Source: Olsenella sp. An285 (lineage in GTDB: Bacteria > Actinomycetota > Coriobacteriia > Coriobacteriales > Atopobiaceae). From it: 64,000 bases of DNA. The stretch covers positions 1-64,000 of the forward strand of contig NZ_NFIZ01000005.1 in assembly GCF_002159625.1 (NCBI RefSeq). Direction: 5' to 3'. Of the stretch, positions 36,246-44,039 are shown piece by piece. The number at the start of each line of letters is the position of its first letter. Position 1 is the first letter of the stretch. Both the position numbers and the translations under genes were made by a program. Under the pieces are notes generated by a model. It had not been told where the DNA came from. It saw only the letters and a list, made by a program, of their open reading frames with translations, and did not search any database.

Positions 36246-36890
36246 ATGGCAAACCTGCTGCGAGATGAAGCCTACGAGCGCCTTTCCGGGCTCATCAAAA
36301 GCGGAGCGCTCGAGCCAGGAGTCACCTACTCGCTCAACGCCCTCGCGGCAGATATGGGAATGTCCCGCACGCCCGTTCGCGATGCGGTTCAGCGTCTCGC
36401 GGACGAGAGCCGCGTGGACGTGCTGCCCAGCCGTGGCATCCGCCTGCACGAGATGAGCGAGGCCGAGCTCACGCAGCACTATCACTTCAGTAGTGCCGTC
36501 GAGGGCTATTGCGCCTGCCAGCTGGCCAAGCGCCAAGCGGCGGGCGAGGGCGACGAGTGCGTGGCGCGCCTCGCGAGCATCCAGGCCGCAATGGCGGAGC
36601 TGCTCGACGAAGCCTCGGACTTCTCGGCGTACTTCTCGCTTGACCAGCGCTTTCATGCGGAGCTGCTGGACTCTCTCGGGGACGCGCAATTCAGCGGCTT
36701 CAAGAGCTCGCACTTGGGCTTCTACGGGCACCCGGAGCTCCAGCGCGCGGACGGCGAGGTCACTCGGCGCGCGGTCTTCGACTGTCACCAGGCCATCCTC
36801 GACGCCATCTCCGCGGGCGATCATTTGGGCGCGTTCGACGCGCTGCAGCGCCACGCCGAGCTCATGACTCGCGCGTATCGGCGCGGCTAG
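36246..36890 (+). CDS. GntR-family (FCD) transcriptional regulator
   Basis: A 214-residue regulator with an N-terminal winged helix (LRDEAYERLSGLIKSGALEPG, then the recognition helix MSRTPVRDAVQRLADE, about 1-75) and a C-terminal helical FCD ligand domain (about 85-210, with metal-binding-type His and Asp in FSLDQRFHAELLDSLG and CHQAILDAI). ATG 36246 follows GAGGGAG by 7 bases. It probably controls itself and the upstream aldo/keto reductase. A rho-independent terminator follows, then the ISL3 element. Confidence 0.9.
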   Translation: MANLLRDEAYERLSGLIKSGALEPGVTYSLNALAADMGMSRTPVRDAVQRLADESRVDVLPSRGIRLHEMSEAELTQHYHFSSAVEGYCACQLAKRQAAGEGDECVARLASIQAAMAELLDEASDFSAYFSLDQRFHAELLDSLGDAQFSGFKSSHLGFYGHPELQRADGEVTRRAVFDCHQAILDAISAGDHLGAFDALQRHAELMTRAYRRG

Positions 36891-36896
36891 CTCCAC

Positions 36897-36928
36897 GGCG
36901 GGAGAAGTCTGCCCCTCCCGCCCTTTTT
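36897..36928 (+). terminator. gntR terminator
   Basis: GGCGGGAG (36897-36904) pairs with CTCCCGCC (36915-36922), followed by CTTTTTC. The IS element starts two bases later. Confidence 0.85.
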
Positions 36929-36929
36929 C

Positions 36930-38320
36930 GGCTCTTCGGCGTTTCTAGTGGGCAGCACATCCTGACGCCAGCTGGGCCGAGAAGTCGAGCCTCCCCAGCC
37001 TGAGGAATACCATCGTGGTGAAGTAGCCGACGTTCCCGAAGCCCCTCGAGGCGCGCCTGAGCGACCGGATGACCGAGTTCATGCCCTCCGGGAAGCCGTT
37101 GGTGGCGCGCGCCGGGAACCAGTTGAGGACCCCCTCGCGCTCCGCCCCGATGCTCCTCGCCGCCCTCTTCGTCTCGGGCACGTCGGAGTGCGTGATCCAG
37201 GAGAGCGCCCGGTCGAGCCCGGCGGCGGCCTCCTCCCTCGTCTCGCACGAGTAGACCGCGCGCACCGCCTCGACCATCGCGCACGCGCGCGCCGTCAGCA
37301 GGTGCTCGGAGACGAGCGGCGCGCGCTTGGCCGCCTGCCGCCCGGCGAGGTTCTCGGGGCGCTTGAGCCACACGTACTTGGTGCCCCCGAGCAGGCGCCT
37401 CTTCTCCTCGCAGCTCTTCGCCTCGGCGCGCCTCGTCCTGTCCAGCGCCCTCGTCAGCAGCTGCATCACGTGGAAGCGGTCCACGGTCTGGGCCGCGCCC
37501 GGCATCGCCTCGGCGCAGTCCAGCGAGCAGGAGCTCGCCATGTCGCGCGTGACCTCGGCGACCGCCGGGCGGTCGCCGCCCCGCGCCTCGAGCCGGCCGC
37601 AGAGCCTGCCGGGCGCGCCGCGGTCCCCGCCCTCGGTGACGGCGGCCACGCGCCTGCCGTCGACGTCGGCCATCACCGATATGTGGCGCTGGCCCCCGGC
37701 GCGGGCCGTGTCGTCGACGCCGACCCCGGTCACGCCGGAGCGGTCGGCGCCCTCGCGCGCCTCGGACACGGCCCTCCCGAGCATCGCCCACACGCGCGAG
37801 TCCGACTCGCGCACCTGCGCCGATATGGCGCTGACGGCCATCCCCGACATCGCCATCACGAGGACCCGCGCCTCGAAGAGCGCCGTGAAGCGCGAGTTCG
37901 GGCGCACCTCCCAGGGCACCCTCACGGTCCCGGGGCCGTGCTCCGGGCAGTCGGCGCGGGGCACCCGGCAGTGCACGACGGTGCGGAGCTGCCAGATGTC
38001 GAGGTGGCGCCAGGTTCGCTCGCGCGCGTCGTAGACGCCGCGGCGGGCGCCGCACTCCGGGCACGCCACGGCCGCCCCGGGCGCCCTGCCCACGCGGATG
38101 TGCGGCTCCTCGTCGCCGGACTCGGTCGACTCGAACCACACGTCCTCGACCCGCCACTCGGGCCCCAGGCCCATCGAGCGCTCGAAGAGCCTCGCCAGCA
38201 TCCCGGCCTGCGCGTCCATGTGGGCACCTCCCGTCGCCGCCCGACGACAGAATGGTACCGCTCGGGGTCACGCGGTCACGAGGGGCTGGGTGCGCTACCC
38301 ACTAAAAGTTCCGAAGAGCC
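36930..38320 (-). mobile_element. ISL3-family insertion sequence
   Basis: A 1391-bp element bounded by imperfect inverted repeats of about 26 bp: GGCTCTTCGGCGTTTCTAGT at the left and, on the opposite strand, GGCTCTTCGGAACTTTTAGT at the right, both continuing GGGCAGC/GGGTAGC. It holds one transposase gene on the minus strand. No 8-bp target duplication is visible (left CCTTTTTC, right CAGTTTCA), so the flanks may have changed after insertion. The GC content matches the host. Confidence 0.9.
36945..38219 (-). CDS. ISL3-family transposase
   Basis: A 424-residue DDE transposase that appears intact. The N-terminal zinc finger has ACPECGARRGVYD and CPEHGPG with WRHLDIWQLRT between; a helix-turn-helix follows (MSGMAVSAISAQVRE). 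The catalytic domain has GVGVDDTARAGGQRH, the CSLDCAEAMPGAAQTVDRFHV segment typical of ISL3, and the C-terminal EREGVLNWFPARATNGFPEG with the final glutamate. The stop codon overlaps the left inverted repeat region. The stop is TAG. Confidence 0.92.
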   Translation of the reverse strand: MDAQAGMLARLFERSMGLGPEWRVEDVWFESTESGDEEPHIRVGRAPGAAVACPECGARRGVYDARERTWRHLDIWQLRTVVHCRVPRADCPEHGPGTVRVPWEVRPNSRFTALFEARVLVMAMSGMAVSAISAQVRESDSRVWAMLGRAVSEAREGADRSGVTGVGVDDTARAGGQRHISVMADVDGRRVAAVTEGGDRGAPGRLCGRLEARGGDRPAVAEVTRDMASSCSLDCAEAMPGAAQTVDRFHVMQLLTRALDRTRRAEAKSCEEKRRLLGGTKYVWLKRPENLAGRQAAKRAPLVSEHLLTARACAMVEAVRAVYSCETREEAAAGLDRALSWITHSDVPETKRAARSIGAEREGVLNWFPARATNGFPEGMNSVIRSLRRASRGFGNVGYFTTMVFLRLGRLDFSAQLASGCAAH

Positions 38321-38476
38321 CAGTTTCAACCGCTATCGCAAGGACAGTTTCTACTGGTATCAGAAGGTCATTGCTAGTAGCGGAGCGGATTTGGCATAGC
38401 TCTAGGTGAGTTGTGGTCGGTCCGAGACGGGGCCGTCCACAACTCGTCCCTAACCGTCCTCGCGCCGGAGGGAGCC
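38321..38476. other. IS-flanking intergenic region with a tandem repeat
   Basis: Right next to the IS, CAGTTTCAACCGCTATCGCA and CAGTTTCTACTGGTATCAGA are two degenerate 24-bp tandem copies. Read on the minus strand they give a repeated V-E-T peptide pattern, so they may be the tail of a gene destroyed by the IS. No complete gene is seen. A second inverted motif GAGTTGTGG...CCACAACTC (about 38409-38447) lies before the CyuA-like gene's 3' end. Confidence 0.45.
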
Positions 38477-39763
38477 TTAGCACGCGCCGGACCCGCACAT
38501 GAGCTCGATGATCGTCCGGTCCGTCTCGCGCATGCCCTGAGCGGCCAGAACGCCCACGTTGCGGATCGTGTTCTCCACGCCCTTGACCACGATGCCGTCG
38601 CCGCCATAGAACTGCTTGCCCTGCTTCTGCATCTGCATTCCCAGCAGGCCCGCCTCCACCGCGCTCGCGATCTTGGCCGCGCAGCTTGCCTTGGCGCCGT
38701 CGCAGACCATGCCGGAGTCGATGGCGATGGCGTTCACCACGGTGTGCGCGATCTCGTTCGCGCGCCCGCCGTAGAGGTAGGTGATGCCGGCCGCCGCGCC
38801 CGCGCCTGCGCTCGTGGCGCCGCAGTAGGCGGAGAGGCGCCCGATGCCGGTCTTGAGATGGATGGTCACCAGGTTGGACACCACGAGCGCGCGCAGCAGC
38901 TCCTCGTGGGAGACGCCCAGGTCCTGGGCGTAGACGATCACGGGCACGCTGGCCGTGAGGCCCTGGTTGCCGCTGCCGGAGTTGATGACCACGGGCAGCT
39001 CGCAGCCGCCCATGCGGGCGTCGGAGCCGGCGGCCGCCCAGGCCTTGGCGCGGTTGGCCACGCCGTCGCCGTACGCCTCGAGCAGCACTTTGCCGATGCC
39101 TGCGCCCCACGCTCCGTCCAGTCCCTCGCGCGCGATGGCCATGTTGCAGGCGATCTGGCGGCCGAGCAGCTGCTTCACGTCCTCGAGGTCCACCTCGTCG
39201 GCAAACTCGACGATCTTCTCGATGGAGAGGCAGCTGCGGTCGACGCCAGCGTCCCTCTCGCCCGCAGCATCCTCGAAGGGCGTATCGAGAAGAACCTCGC
39301 CGTCGCGCTCCACGTGGATGACGTTGGTGTGCGAGCCGGCGATCTCGCAGAAGGCGGCGTGGCCGGCACCCGAGACGCGCACCTGGATGTCAAAGATCCA
39401 CGGGCGCTCGCTCGGCACCACGGTGACCTCGTGCGTGGCGAGAAAGTCGCGCATCTCGGCAATCTCCTCGCCGGTCACGCCTGCCAGGACCTCGAGCTTG
39501 GCCTCGGCGTCTCCTGCCACCACGCCCGCCGCCGCCGCGGCCTCGATGCCGCGCGCGCCGCCCGTGTTGGGCACGACGACGCTCTTCACGTTCTTGATGA
39601 TGTTGGCGGACGCCGCCACGTCCACGCGCTCCGGCAGCGCGCCGAGCGTCTGGCGCGCGAGCGCGGCGCAGTAGGCCACGGCGATGGGCTCGGTGCAGCC
39701 CATCGCGCAGACGAGCTCCTCCTCGAGGATGGCGACGTAGGCGTCGTAGGTCTCCTGGTCCAT
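38477..39763 (-). CDS. CyuA-like L-cysteine desulfidase / serine dehydratase alpha family (UPF0597)
   Basis: A 428-residue member of the UPF0597/YhaM family, in which E. coli CyuA degrades cysteine to pyruvate, ammonia and sulfide. Likely Fe-S cysteines are in CAMGCTEPIAVAYC, SCLSIEKI and AYCGATSAGAGA; ANIIKNVKSVVVPNTGG and PVVINSGSGNQGL are family segments. Close relatives include serine dehydratases, so the substrate is not certain. Divergently placed behind a REP doublet lies an amino-acid ABC importer, which would fit cysteine or cystine uptake for catabolism. Confidence 0.88.
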   Translation of the reverse strand: MDQETYDAYVAILEEELVCAMGCTEPIAVAYCAALARQTLGALPERVDVAASANIIKNVKSVVVPNTGGARGIEAAAAAGVVAGDAEAKLEVLAGVTGEEIAEMRDFLATHEVTVVPSERPWIFDIQVRVSGAGHAAFCEIAGSHTNVIHVERDGEVLLDTPFEDAAGERDAGVDRSCLSIEKIVEFADEVDLEDVKQLLGRQIACNMAIAREGLDGAWGAGIGKVLLEAYGDGVANRAKAWAAAGSDARMGGCELPVVINSGSGNQGLTASVPVIVYAQDLGVSHEELLRALVVSNLVTIHLKTGIGRLSAYCGATSAGAGAAAGITYLYGGRANEIAHTVVNAIAIDSGMVCDGAKASCAAKIASAVEAGLLGMQMQKQGKQFYGGDGIVVKGVENTIRNVGVLAAQGMRETDRTIIELMCGSGAC

Positions 39764-39786
39764 GGCGCTCCCTCTTCCGGGCAGTC

Positions 39787-39862
39787 GGTTGACAGGGGGA
39801 CAGTCCCTTTGTCAAGTTATGCACCCACATAACGTGACAAAGGGACTGTCCCCCTGTCAACC
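39787..39862. repeat. REP doublet (REPIN-like), copy 1
   Basis: A 76-bp symmetric element: GGTTGACAGGGGGACAGTCC followed by CTTTGTCA, a short centre with GTTATG...CATAAC, then the inverted copy. Two near-identical doublets lie at 45984-46059 and 47369-47440. It lies between the CyuA-like gene and the divergent ABC operon. Confidence 0.93.
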
Positions 39863-40040
39863 GTCCCACCCGTTACGGCGGTGTTTCCAGAATGGTAGCA
39901 GCTTGTGGTTCTTCTCGCCCCGCGGTATCCTGCCGACGTGCGCGTAACTTTCTCGCATTAAGTTGCAAGGGGGAGGGGAATGGGTCCCCTCCGGTTGCGT
40001 CGCGCGGAAGGGGATTACTCAAAAAGGGAAAGGAACCACC

Positions 40041-40970
40041 ATGAAGGCCACCCCGCACGTGTACGTATCTGACAGAGTCTCTCGCCGCGACTTCCTCAAG
40101 CTCTCGAGCCTCGTGGCGGGCATGGGAGGCGTGATGGTCCTTTCCGGCTGCGGCCCCGCCGCGCAGGACTCCACCACGGACACCGCCGATGACGCGGCCG
40201 ACGACGCCGCCGACACCACCGAGGCCGCCACGCTCGGCGACGGCAAGACCCTCCGCGTTGGCATGGAGGCCGCCTACGCCCCGTACAACTGGCAGGTCTC
40301 CGAGGAGTCCGAGTTCACCATCCCCATCGAGAACGTCTCCGGCGCCTATGCCGACGGCTACGACGTGCAGGTCGCCAAGCGCATCGCCGAGGCCCTGGGC
40401 ATGGAGCCCGTGGCCGTGAAGCTCGACTTCACCGGCCTCATCGACGCCCTCAACAACGGCCAGATCGACATCGTCTGCGCCGGCATGTCCGTTGACCCGG
40501 AGCGCTCCCAGTCCGCGGACTTCTCCGACTCCTACATCGACGACGACATCGTCATGATCAGCACCAAGGACTCCCCGTACGCCGGCGCCACCACGTTCGC
40601 CGACCTCGCGGGCGCCTCGATCATGGGCCAGGCGGCCACGATGTTCAACAACGTCATCGAGCAGATCCCCGACATCAACCACATGACGCCGGGCGAGACC
40701 GTGCCCGTGGTCGTGGAGAGCCTCGCCTCCGGCACGAGCGACGTCATCACCTACTCGATGCTCTCCGTGCCCAAGCTGCTCGAGACCTACCCCGACTTCG
40801 TGGAGCTCGAGATGACCGACAAGTTCGAGGGCTCGGTCATGCCGGACAACGCCGCCATCGCCAAGGGCCAGGAGGCGATCCTCGAAGAGATCAACGAGGT
40901 CATCAACGCCATCCCGGAGGACGAGCGCCAGCAGATGTGGAACGACTGCATGGACCGTCAGCCGGCCTAA
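40041..40970 (+). CDS. Amino-acid ABC transporter substrate-binding lipoprotein
   Basis: A 309-residue family 3 solute-binding protein. The N-terminus has a twin-arginine motif (SRRDFLKLSS) followed by a lipobox LSGC, so it is probably exported folded by Tat and then lipidated. A Thr/Asp/Ala linker follows, then the bilobed domain (TLRVGMEAAYAPYNW, IDALNNGQIDIVCAGMSVDPER, SADFSDSYIDDDIVMI). The start follows AAAGGAA. It heads an operon with a permease and an ATPase; polar amino acids are the expected ligands. Confidence 0.94.
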   Translation: MKATPHVYVSDRVSRRDFLKLSSLVAGMGGVMVLSGCGPAAQDSTTDTADDAADDAADTTEAATLGDGKTLRVGMEAAYAPYNWQVSEESEFTIPIENVSGAYADGYDVQVAKRIAEALGMEPVAVKLDFTGLIDALNNGQIDIVCAGMSVDPERSQSADFSDSYIDDDIVMISTKDSPYAGATTFADLAGASIMGQAATMFNNVIEQIPDINHMTPGETVPVVVESLASGTSDVITYSMLSVPKLLETYPDFVELEMTDKFEGSVMPDNAAIAKGQEAILEEINEVINAIPEDERQQMWNDCMDRQPA

Positions 40971-41010
40971 TGTGAAGAAGGGGTAGTCCCCCGCAACGTT
41001 GCGTAAGATA

Positions 41011-41042
41011 GGGGCGCGCGCCGCATACGAGGGCGCGCGCCC
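41011..41042 (+). promoter_or_regulatory. GC hairpin between binding protein and permease
   Basis: GGGCGCGCGC and GCGCGCGCCC pair around a loop of about 10 bases, 30 bases before the permease start. With no T-tract it is more likely an mRNA-stabilising or attenuating hairpin that leaves more message for the binding protein than for the membrane parts. Confidence 0.6.
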
Positions 41043-41071
41043 GCACGCATGAAATACAAAGGAGATACAAG

Positions 41072-42289
41072 ATGAGCTCCGCTCCCTCCGGCGAGCAGAC
41101 GGCGAGAATGACGCGTGGTCGCGTGGCCTCGTTCTTCCTCGACGACCATCGCTACGTTCTTCTCGGCACGAGCGCTGCGGCGTTCGTGGGCATGCTGCTC
41201 TCGAGCTCGCCCCGCCCGGCGATGAGCTTCCTCTCTCAGGCGTTCACCGTCGAGCTCGTGATGTACTACCTGCTCGTCGCCTGGCTCGTGGTGAGCGCCG
41301 TCGCCCTCGTGACCAAGCTCGCAAAGTGGCGCGACTACGCGTCCTTCTCGCCCTTTGCCAAGCCCGCCGTCCGCCGCGCGCTGCGCTACGCCTCGTACGT
41401 GGTGTGGGCGATCGTGCTCGTGCTCTTTGTCGACCGCGCGGTCATGGGCGTGGCCTCGGCCTGGAACGTGGCGGTGGCGGCGGCAAGCATGGCCGACCCC
41501 AAGCGCCCCGAGCCCATGCTCGAGAGCATGTGCTACATCCTCTACCAGGGCCGCGACACCTTCTTCACCGGTCTTGTCACCACCGTCGAGCTGGCGGTCT
41601 TTGGCACCGTCATCGCGTTTTTCCTGGCGCTCCTGCTGGTCTTCGCGCGCATCCAGACCATCGACCGGCCCGACAACGACTTCGTGCGCTTCTGGAAGGT
41701 CGTGGGCTCGGGCTTTGCCAAGGTCTACTCCACCGTGGTGCGCGGCACGCCGATGATGGTCCAGGCGATGATCATCTACTACGGCGTCTTTGGCATCTTC
41801 CGCATGACGAGCCTCACTACCACGCAGATCAACGGCATCTGGACGACCTTCCTCGCCGGTCTGGTGACCATCACGCTCAACTCCACCGCCTACATGATGG
41901 AGGTCCTGCGCGGCGGCATCGAGTCCGTGGACAAGGGCCAGACCGAGGCGGCGCGCTCGCTGGGCCTCTCCCAGTGGCAGGCCATGGCCAAGGTCGTCTT
42001 CCCGCAGGGCATCAAGTACTCGATCCCCGGCCTCTCCAACGAGCTCGTCATCAACATCAAGGACTCCTCGGTGCTCTCCGTCATAGGCACGTTCGACCTC
42101 ATGTTTGCCACCACCACCGTGGCCGGCATCTACTACCAGCAGTTCCAGACGGCGCTCATCTCCACGGTGGCCTACCTCATCCTCACGATGGTGGCGTCGT
42201 GGCTGCTCGGGCGCTTTGCGCGGAGGTTTGACGTGAGGGTCGAGGCCGTGGGCAGCACGTCCGACACGCCCGTGAAGGTGGAGGAGTAA
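41072..42289 (+). CDS. Amino-acid ABC transporter permease
   Basis: A 405-residue permease with four or so membrane segments in an extra N-terminal half and the HisM/GlnP-type domain in the second half (TFFTGLVTTVELAVFGTVIAF, then the EAA loop EAARSLGLSQWQAMAKVVFPQG). STVVRGTPMMVQAMIIYYGVF is a family hallmark. It is longer than the usual 220-250 residues because of the N-terminal extension (about 160 residues). Located between the binding protein and ATPase genes. Confidence 0.93.
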   Translation: MSSAPSGEQTARMTRGRVASFFLDDHRYVLLGTSAAAFVGMLLSSSPRPAMSFLSQAFTVELVMYYLLVAWLVVSAVALVTKLAKWRDYASFSPFAKPAVRRALRYASYVVWAIVLVLFVDRAVMGVASAWNVAVAAASMADPKRPEPMLESMCYILYQGRDTFFTGLVTTVELAVFGTVIAFFLALLLVFARIQTIDRPDNDFVRFWKVVGSGFAKVYSTVVRGTPMMVQAMIIYYGVFGIFRMTSLTTTQINGIWTTFLAGLVTITLNSTAYMMEVLRGGIESVDKGQTEAARSLGLSQWQAMAKVVFPQGIKYSIPGLSNELVINIKDSSVLSVIGTFDLMFATTTVAGIYYQQFQTALISTVAYLILTMVASWLLGRFARRFDVRVEAVGSTSDTPVKVEE

Positions 42290-42292
42290 GCC

Positions 42293-43093
42293 ATGAGCGA
42301 GAAGAACCTTAACGTCGCGGCCGCCCCCGGCTCCGCTGGTACCGCCCCCGGCTCCGTCGAGCCCATGGTCCGCATCGAGGGCCTGCGCAAGTCCTTTGGC
42401 GACCTCGAGGTCCTGCGCGACATCAACCTCGACGTCATGCCCGGCCAGGTGGTCACGATCATCGGCGCCTCGGGCTCGGGCAAGTCCACGCTCCTGCGCT
42501 GCATCAACCTGCTCGAGACGCCCGACGCCGGGCACGTGTGGTTCCACGGCGCCGACCTCGCGGCCGAGCACGTGGACGTGAACCGCCTGCGCGAGAAGAT
42601 CGGCATGGTGTTCCAGGGCTTCAACCTGTTCAACAACATGAACGTGCTCGACAACTGCACGCTCGCGCCCGTGACGCTCAAGAAGATGGGCAAGGCCGAG
42701 GCGCAGGAGGTCGCGATGCGCCACCTGGAGTCCGTGGGCCTGGCGGACTTTGCGCGCGCGGACGTCAACAACCTCTCGGGCGGCCAGAAGCAGCGCGTCG
42801 CCATCGCGCGCGCCCTCTGCATGCAGCCCGACCTCATGCTCTTCGACGAGCCCACCTCGGCGCTCGACCCGGAGATCGTGGGCGAGGTTCTCGAGGTCAT
42901 GCGTCGCCTTGCGGCGGAGGGCATGACGATGGTCGTGGTCACGCACGAGATGGCGTTTGCCAAGAACGTCTCCGACGAGGTCGTCTTCATGGACAAGGGC
43001 GTCATCGCCGAGAAGGGCGCGCCCTCCAAGCTCTTCACGTCCCCGGAGCACCCGCGCACCCGCGAGTTCCTCGCCCGCTATCTCGAGGGGTAA
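42293..43093 (+). CDS. Amino-acid ABC transporter ATPase
   Basis: A 266-residue GlnQ/HisP-type ATPase: Walker [14 protein letters not shown]-loop [11 protein letters not shown], signature [15 protein letters not shown], Walker [15 protein letters not shown], and the switch His in VVTHEMAF. About 25 residues of Ala/Gly/Pro-rich sequence precede the domain. It starts 3 bases after the permease and completes the operon. The first REP of the RAYT locus begins at its stop codon. Confidence 0.96.
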   Translation: MSEKNLNVAAAPGSAGTAPGSVEPMVRIEGLRKSFGDLEVLRDINLDVMPGQVVTIIGASGSGKSTLLRCINLLETPDAGHVWFHGADLAAEHVDVNRLREKIGMVFQGFNLFNNMNVLDNCTLAPVTLKKMGKAEAQEVAMRHLESVGLADFARADVNNLSGGQKQRVAIARALCMQPDLMLFDEPTSALDPEIVGEVLEVMRRLAAEGMTMVVVTHEMAFAKNVSDEVVFMDKGVIAEKGAPSKLFTSPEHPRTREFLARYLEG

Positions 43094-43127
43094 CTTGACA
43101 GGGGGACAGTCCCTTTGTCATGTTATG
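43093..43127. repeat. REP half-unit 5' of the RAYT gene
   Basis: TTGACAGGGGGACAGTCCCT, then TTGTCATGTTATG: one family A unit starting at the stop codon of the ABC ATPase gene and 56 bases before the RAYT start. Confidence 0.9.
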
Positions 43128-43182
43128 TTGTGTTTGCTGTGGTATAACTATCCCATTAATAGAACTATGAACGGGAATAGCT

Positions 43183-43929
43183 ATGCCAAGAACAGAAAGA
43201 AGAAAGTCAGCATCTGGCTTCTATCACGTAGTGATGCGTGGAAACGGTCGGCAGAACCTCTTCGAGGATGATGCCGACCGTCGCTCGTTTCTTTCCTACC
43301 TGCGAGGGGACGCGGAGAGGTTCGGCGTGCGCGTCCTGGTCTGGTGTCTCATGTCCAACCACATTCACCTGCTGCTCGAGGATCGAGATGACAATCTGAG
43401 CGAGATGATGCGCTCCCTCGCGACGAGCTACGCGCTGCGCTTCAACAGGCGCGGTGGGCATGCTGGCCACGTGTTCCAGCAGCGTTTCTACAGCAATCCC
43501 ATCGAGGACGAAGCATATCTTCTTCAGGCCATGCGCTACATTCACGACAATCCTGCCGAGTCGGGCGTATGCCCCGCGGACGAGTATCCCTGGAGCAGCT
43601 ATCACGAGTATGTCGGGACGTCGGAATATGCGGACACAGGGCTCCTGCTCGAGATGCTCGGAGGGCCGGAGAGGTTTGCGGAGTTCTCAGCGCGCGGCTG
43701 GGAGGGGGCGTACCGTCTCCCCGGTCGCCCCCGAGTGCCCGACGCCATGGTCGGGAGTGTTGCGGGAGACGTGCTCGGTGCGATGCCGGCGTCTGAGCTC
43801 AAGGCGCTTGATAGGGGACGTCGCAACGCGTTTCTCCGGAGGCTCTGGGAGGAGGGGCTCTCGGTACGGCAGATCGAGCGCCTTACGGGCATCGGCCGCG
43901 GAACCGTTCATGCCGCAGTCAGAACTTGA
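43183..43929 (+). CDS. REP-associated tyrosine transposase (RAYT)
   Basis: A 248-residue Y1/HUH single-strand transposase. The metal-binding HxH is in MSNHIHLLLED and the catalytic tyrosine segment is YIHDNPAES, both diagnostic for RAYTs. The start GFYHVVMRGNGRQNLFEDDADR is also family-typical. A C-terminal extension of about 90 residues carries a helix-turn-helix-like end (EEGLSVRQIERLTGIGRGTV). It appears intact and is flanked on both sides by REP units, the layout in which RAYTs mobilise REP palindromes. Confidence 0.93.
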   Translation: MPRTERRKSASGFYHVVMRGNGRQNLFEDDADRRSFLSYLRGDAERFGVRVLVWCLMSNHIHLLLEDRDDNLSEMMRSLATSYALRFNRRGGHAGHVFQQRFYSNPIEDEAYLLQAMRYIHDNPAESGVCPADEYPWSSYHEYVGTSEYADTGLLLEMLGGPERFAEFSARGWEGAYRLPGRPRVPDAMVGSVAGDVLGAMPASELKALDRGRRNAFLRRLWEEGLSVRQIERLTGIGRGTVHAAVRT

Positions 43930-44027
43930 CAAGGGGACAGTCCCTTTGTCAAGTCGAGGTAGCAGCATGATACGATTTCAGTATTCAGGGCGACATAACA
44001 TGACAAAGGGACTGTCCCCTTGTCAAG
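43924..44027. repeat. Two inverted REP units 3' of the RAYT gene
   Basis: ACTTGACAAGGGGACAGTCC starts a unit that overlaps the RAYT stop (43924-43954). An inverted unit CATAACATGACAAAGGGACT ends at 44027, so the pair forms a doublet with a longer centre than elsewhere. Its end AAGGAGGAGG doubles as the ribosome-binding site of nadE. Confidence 0.9.
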
Positions 44028-44039
44028 GAGGAGGCAGAG

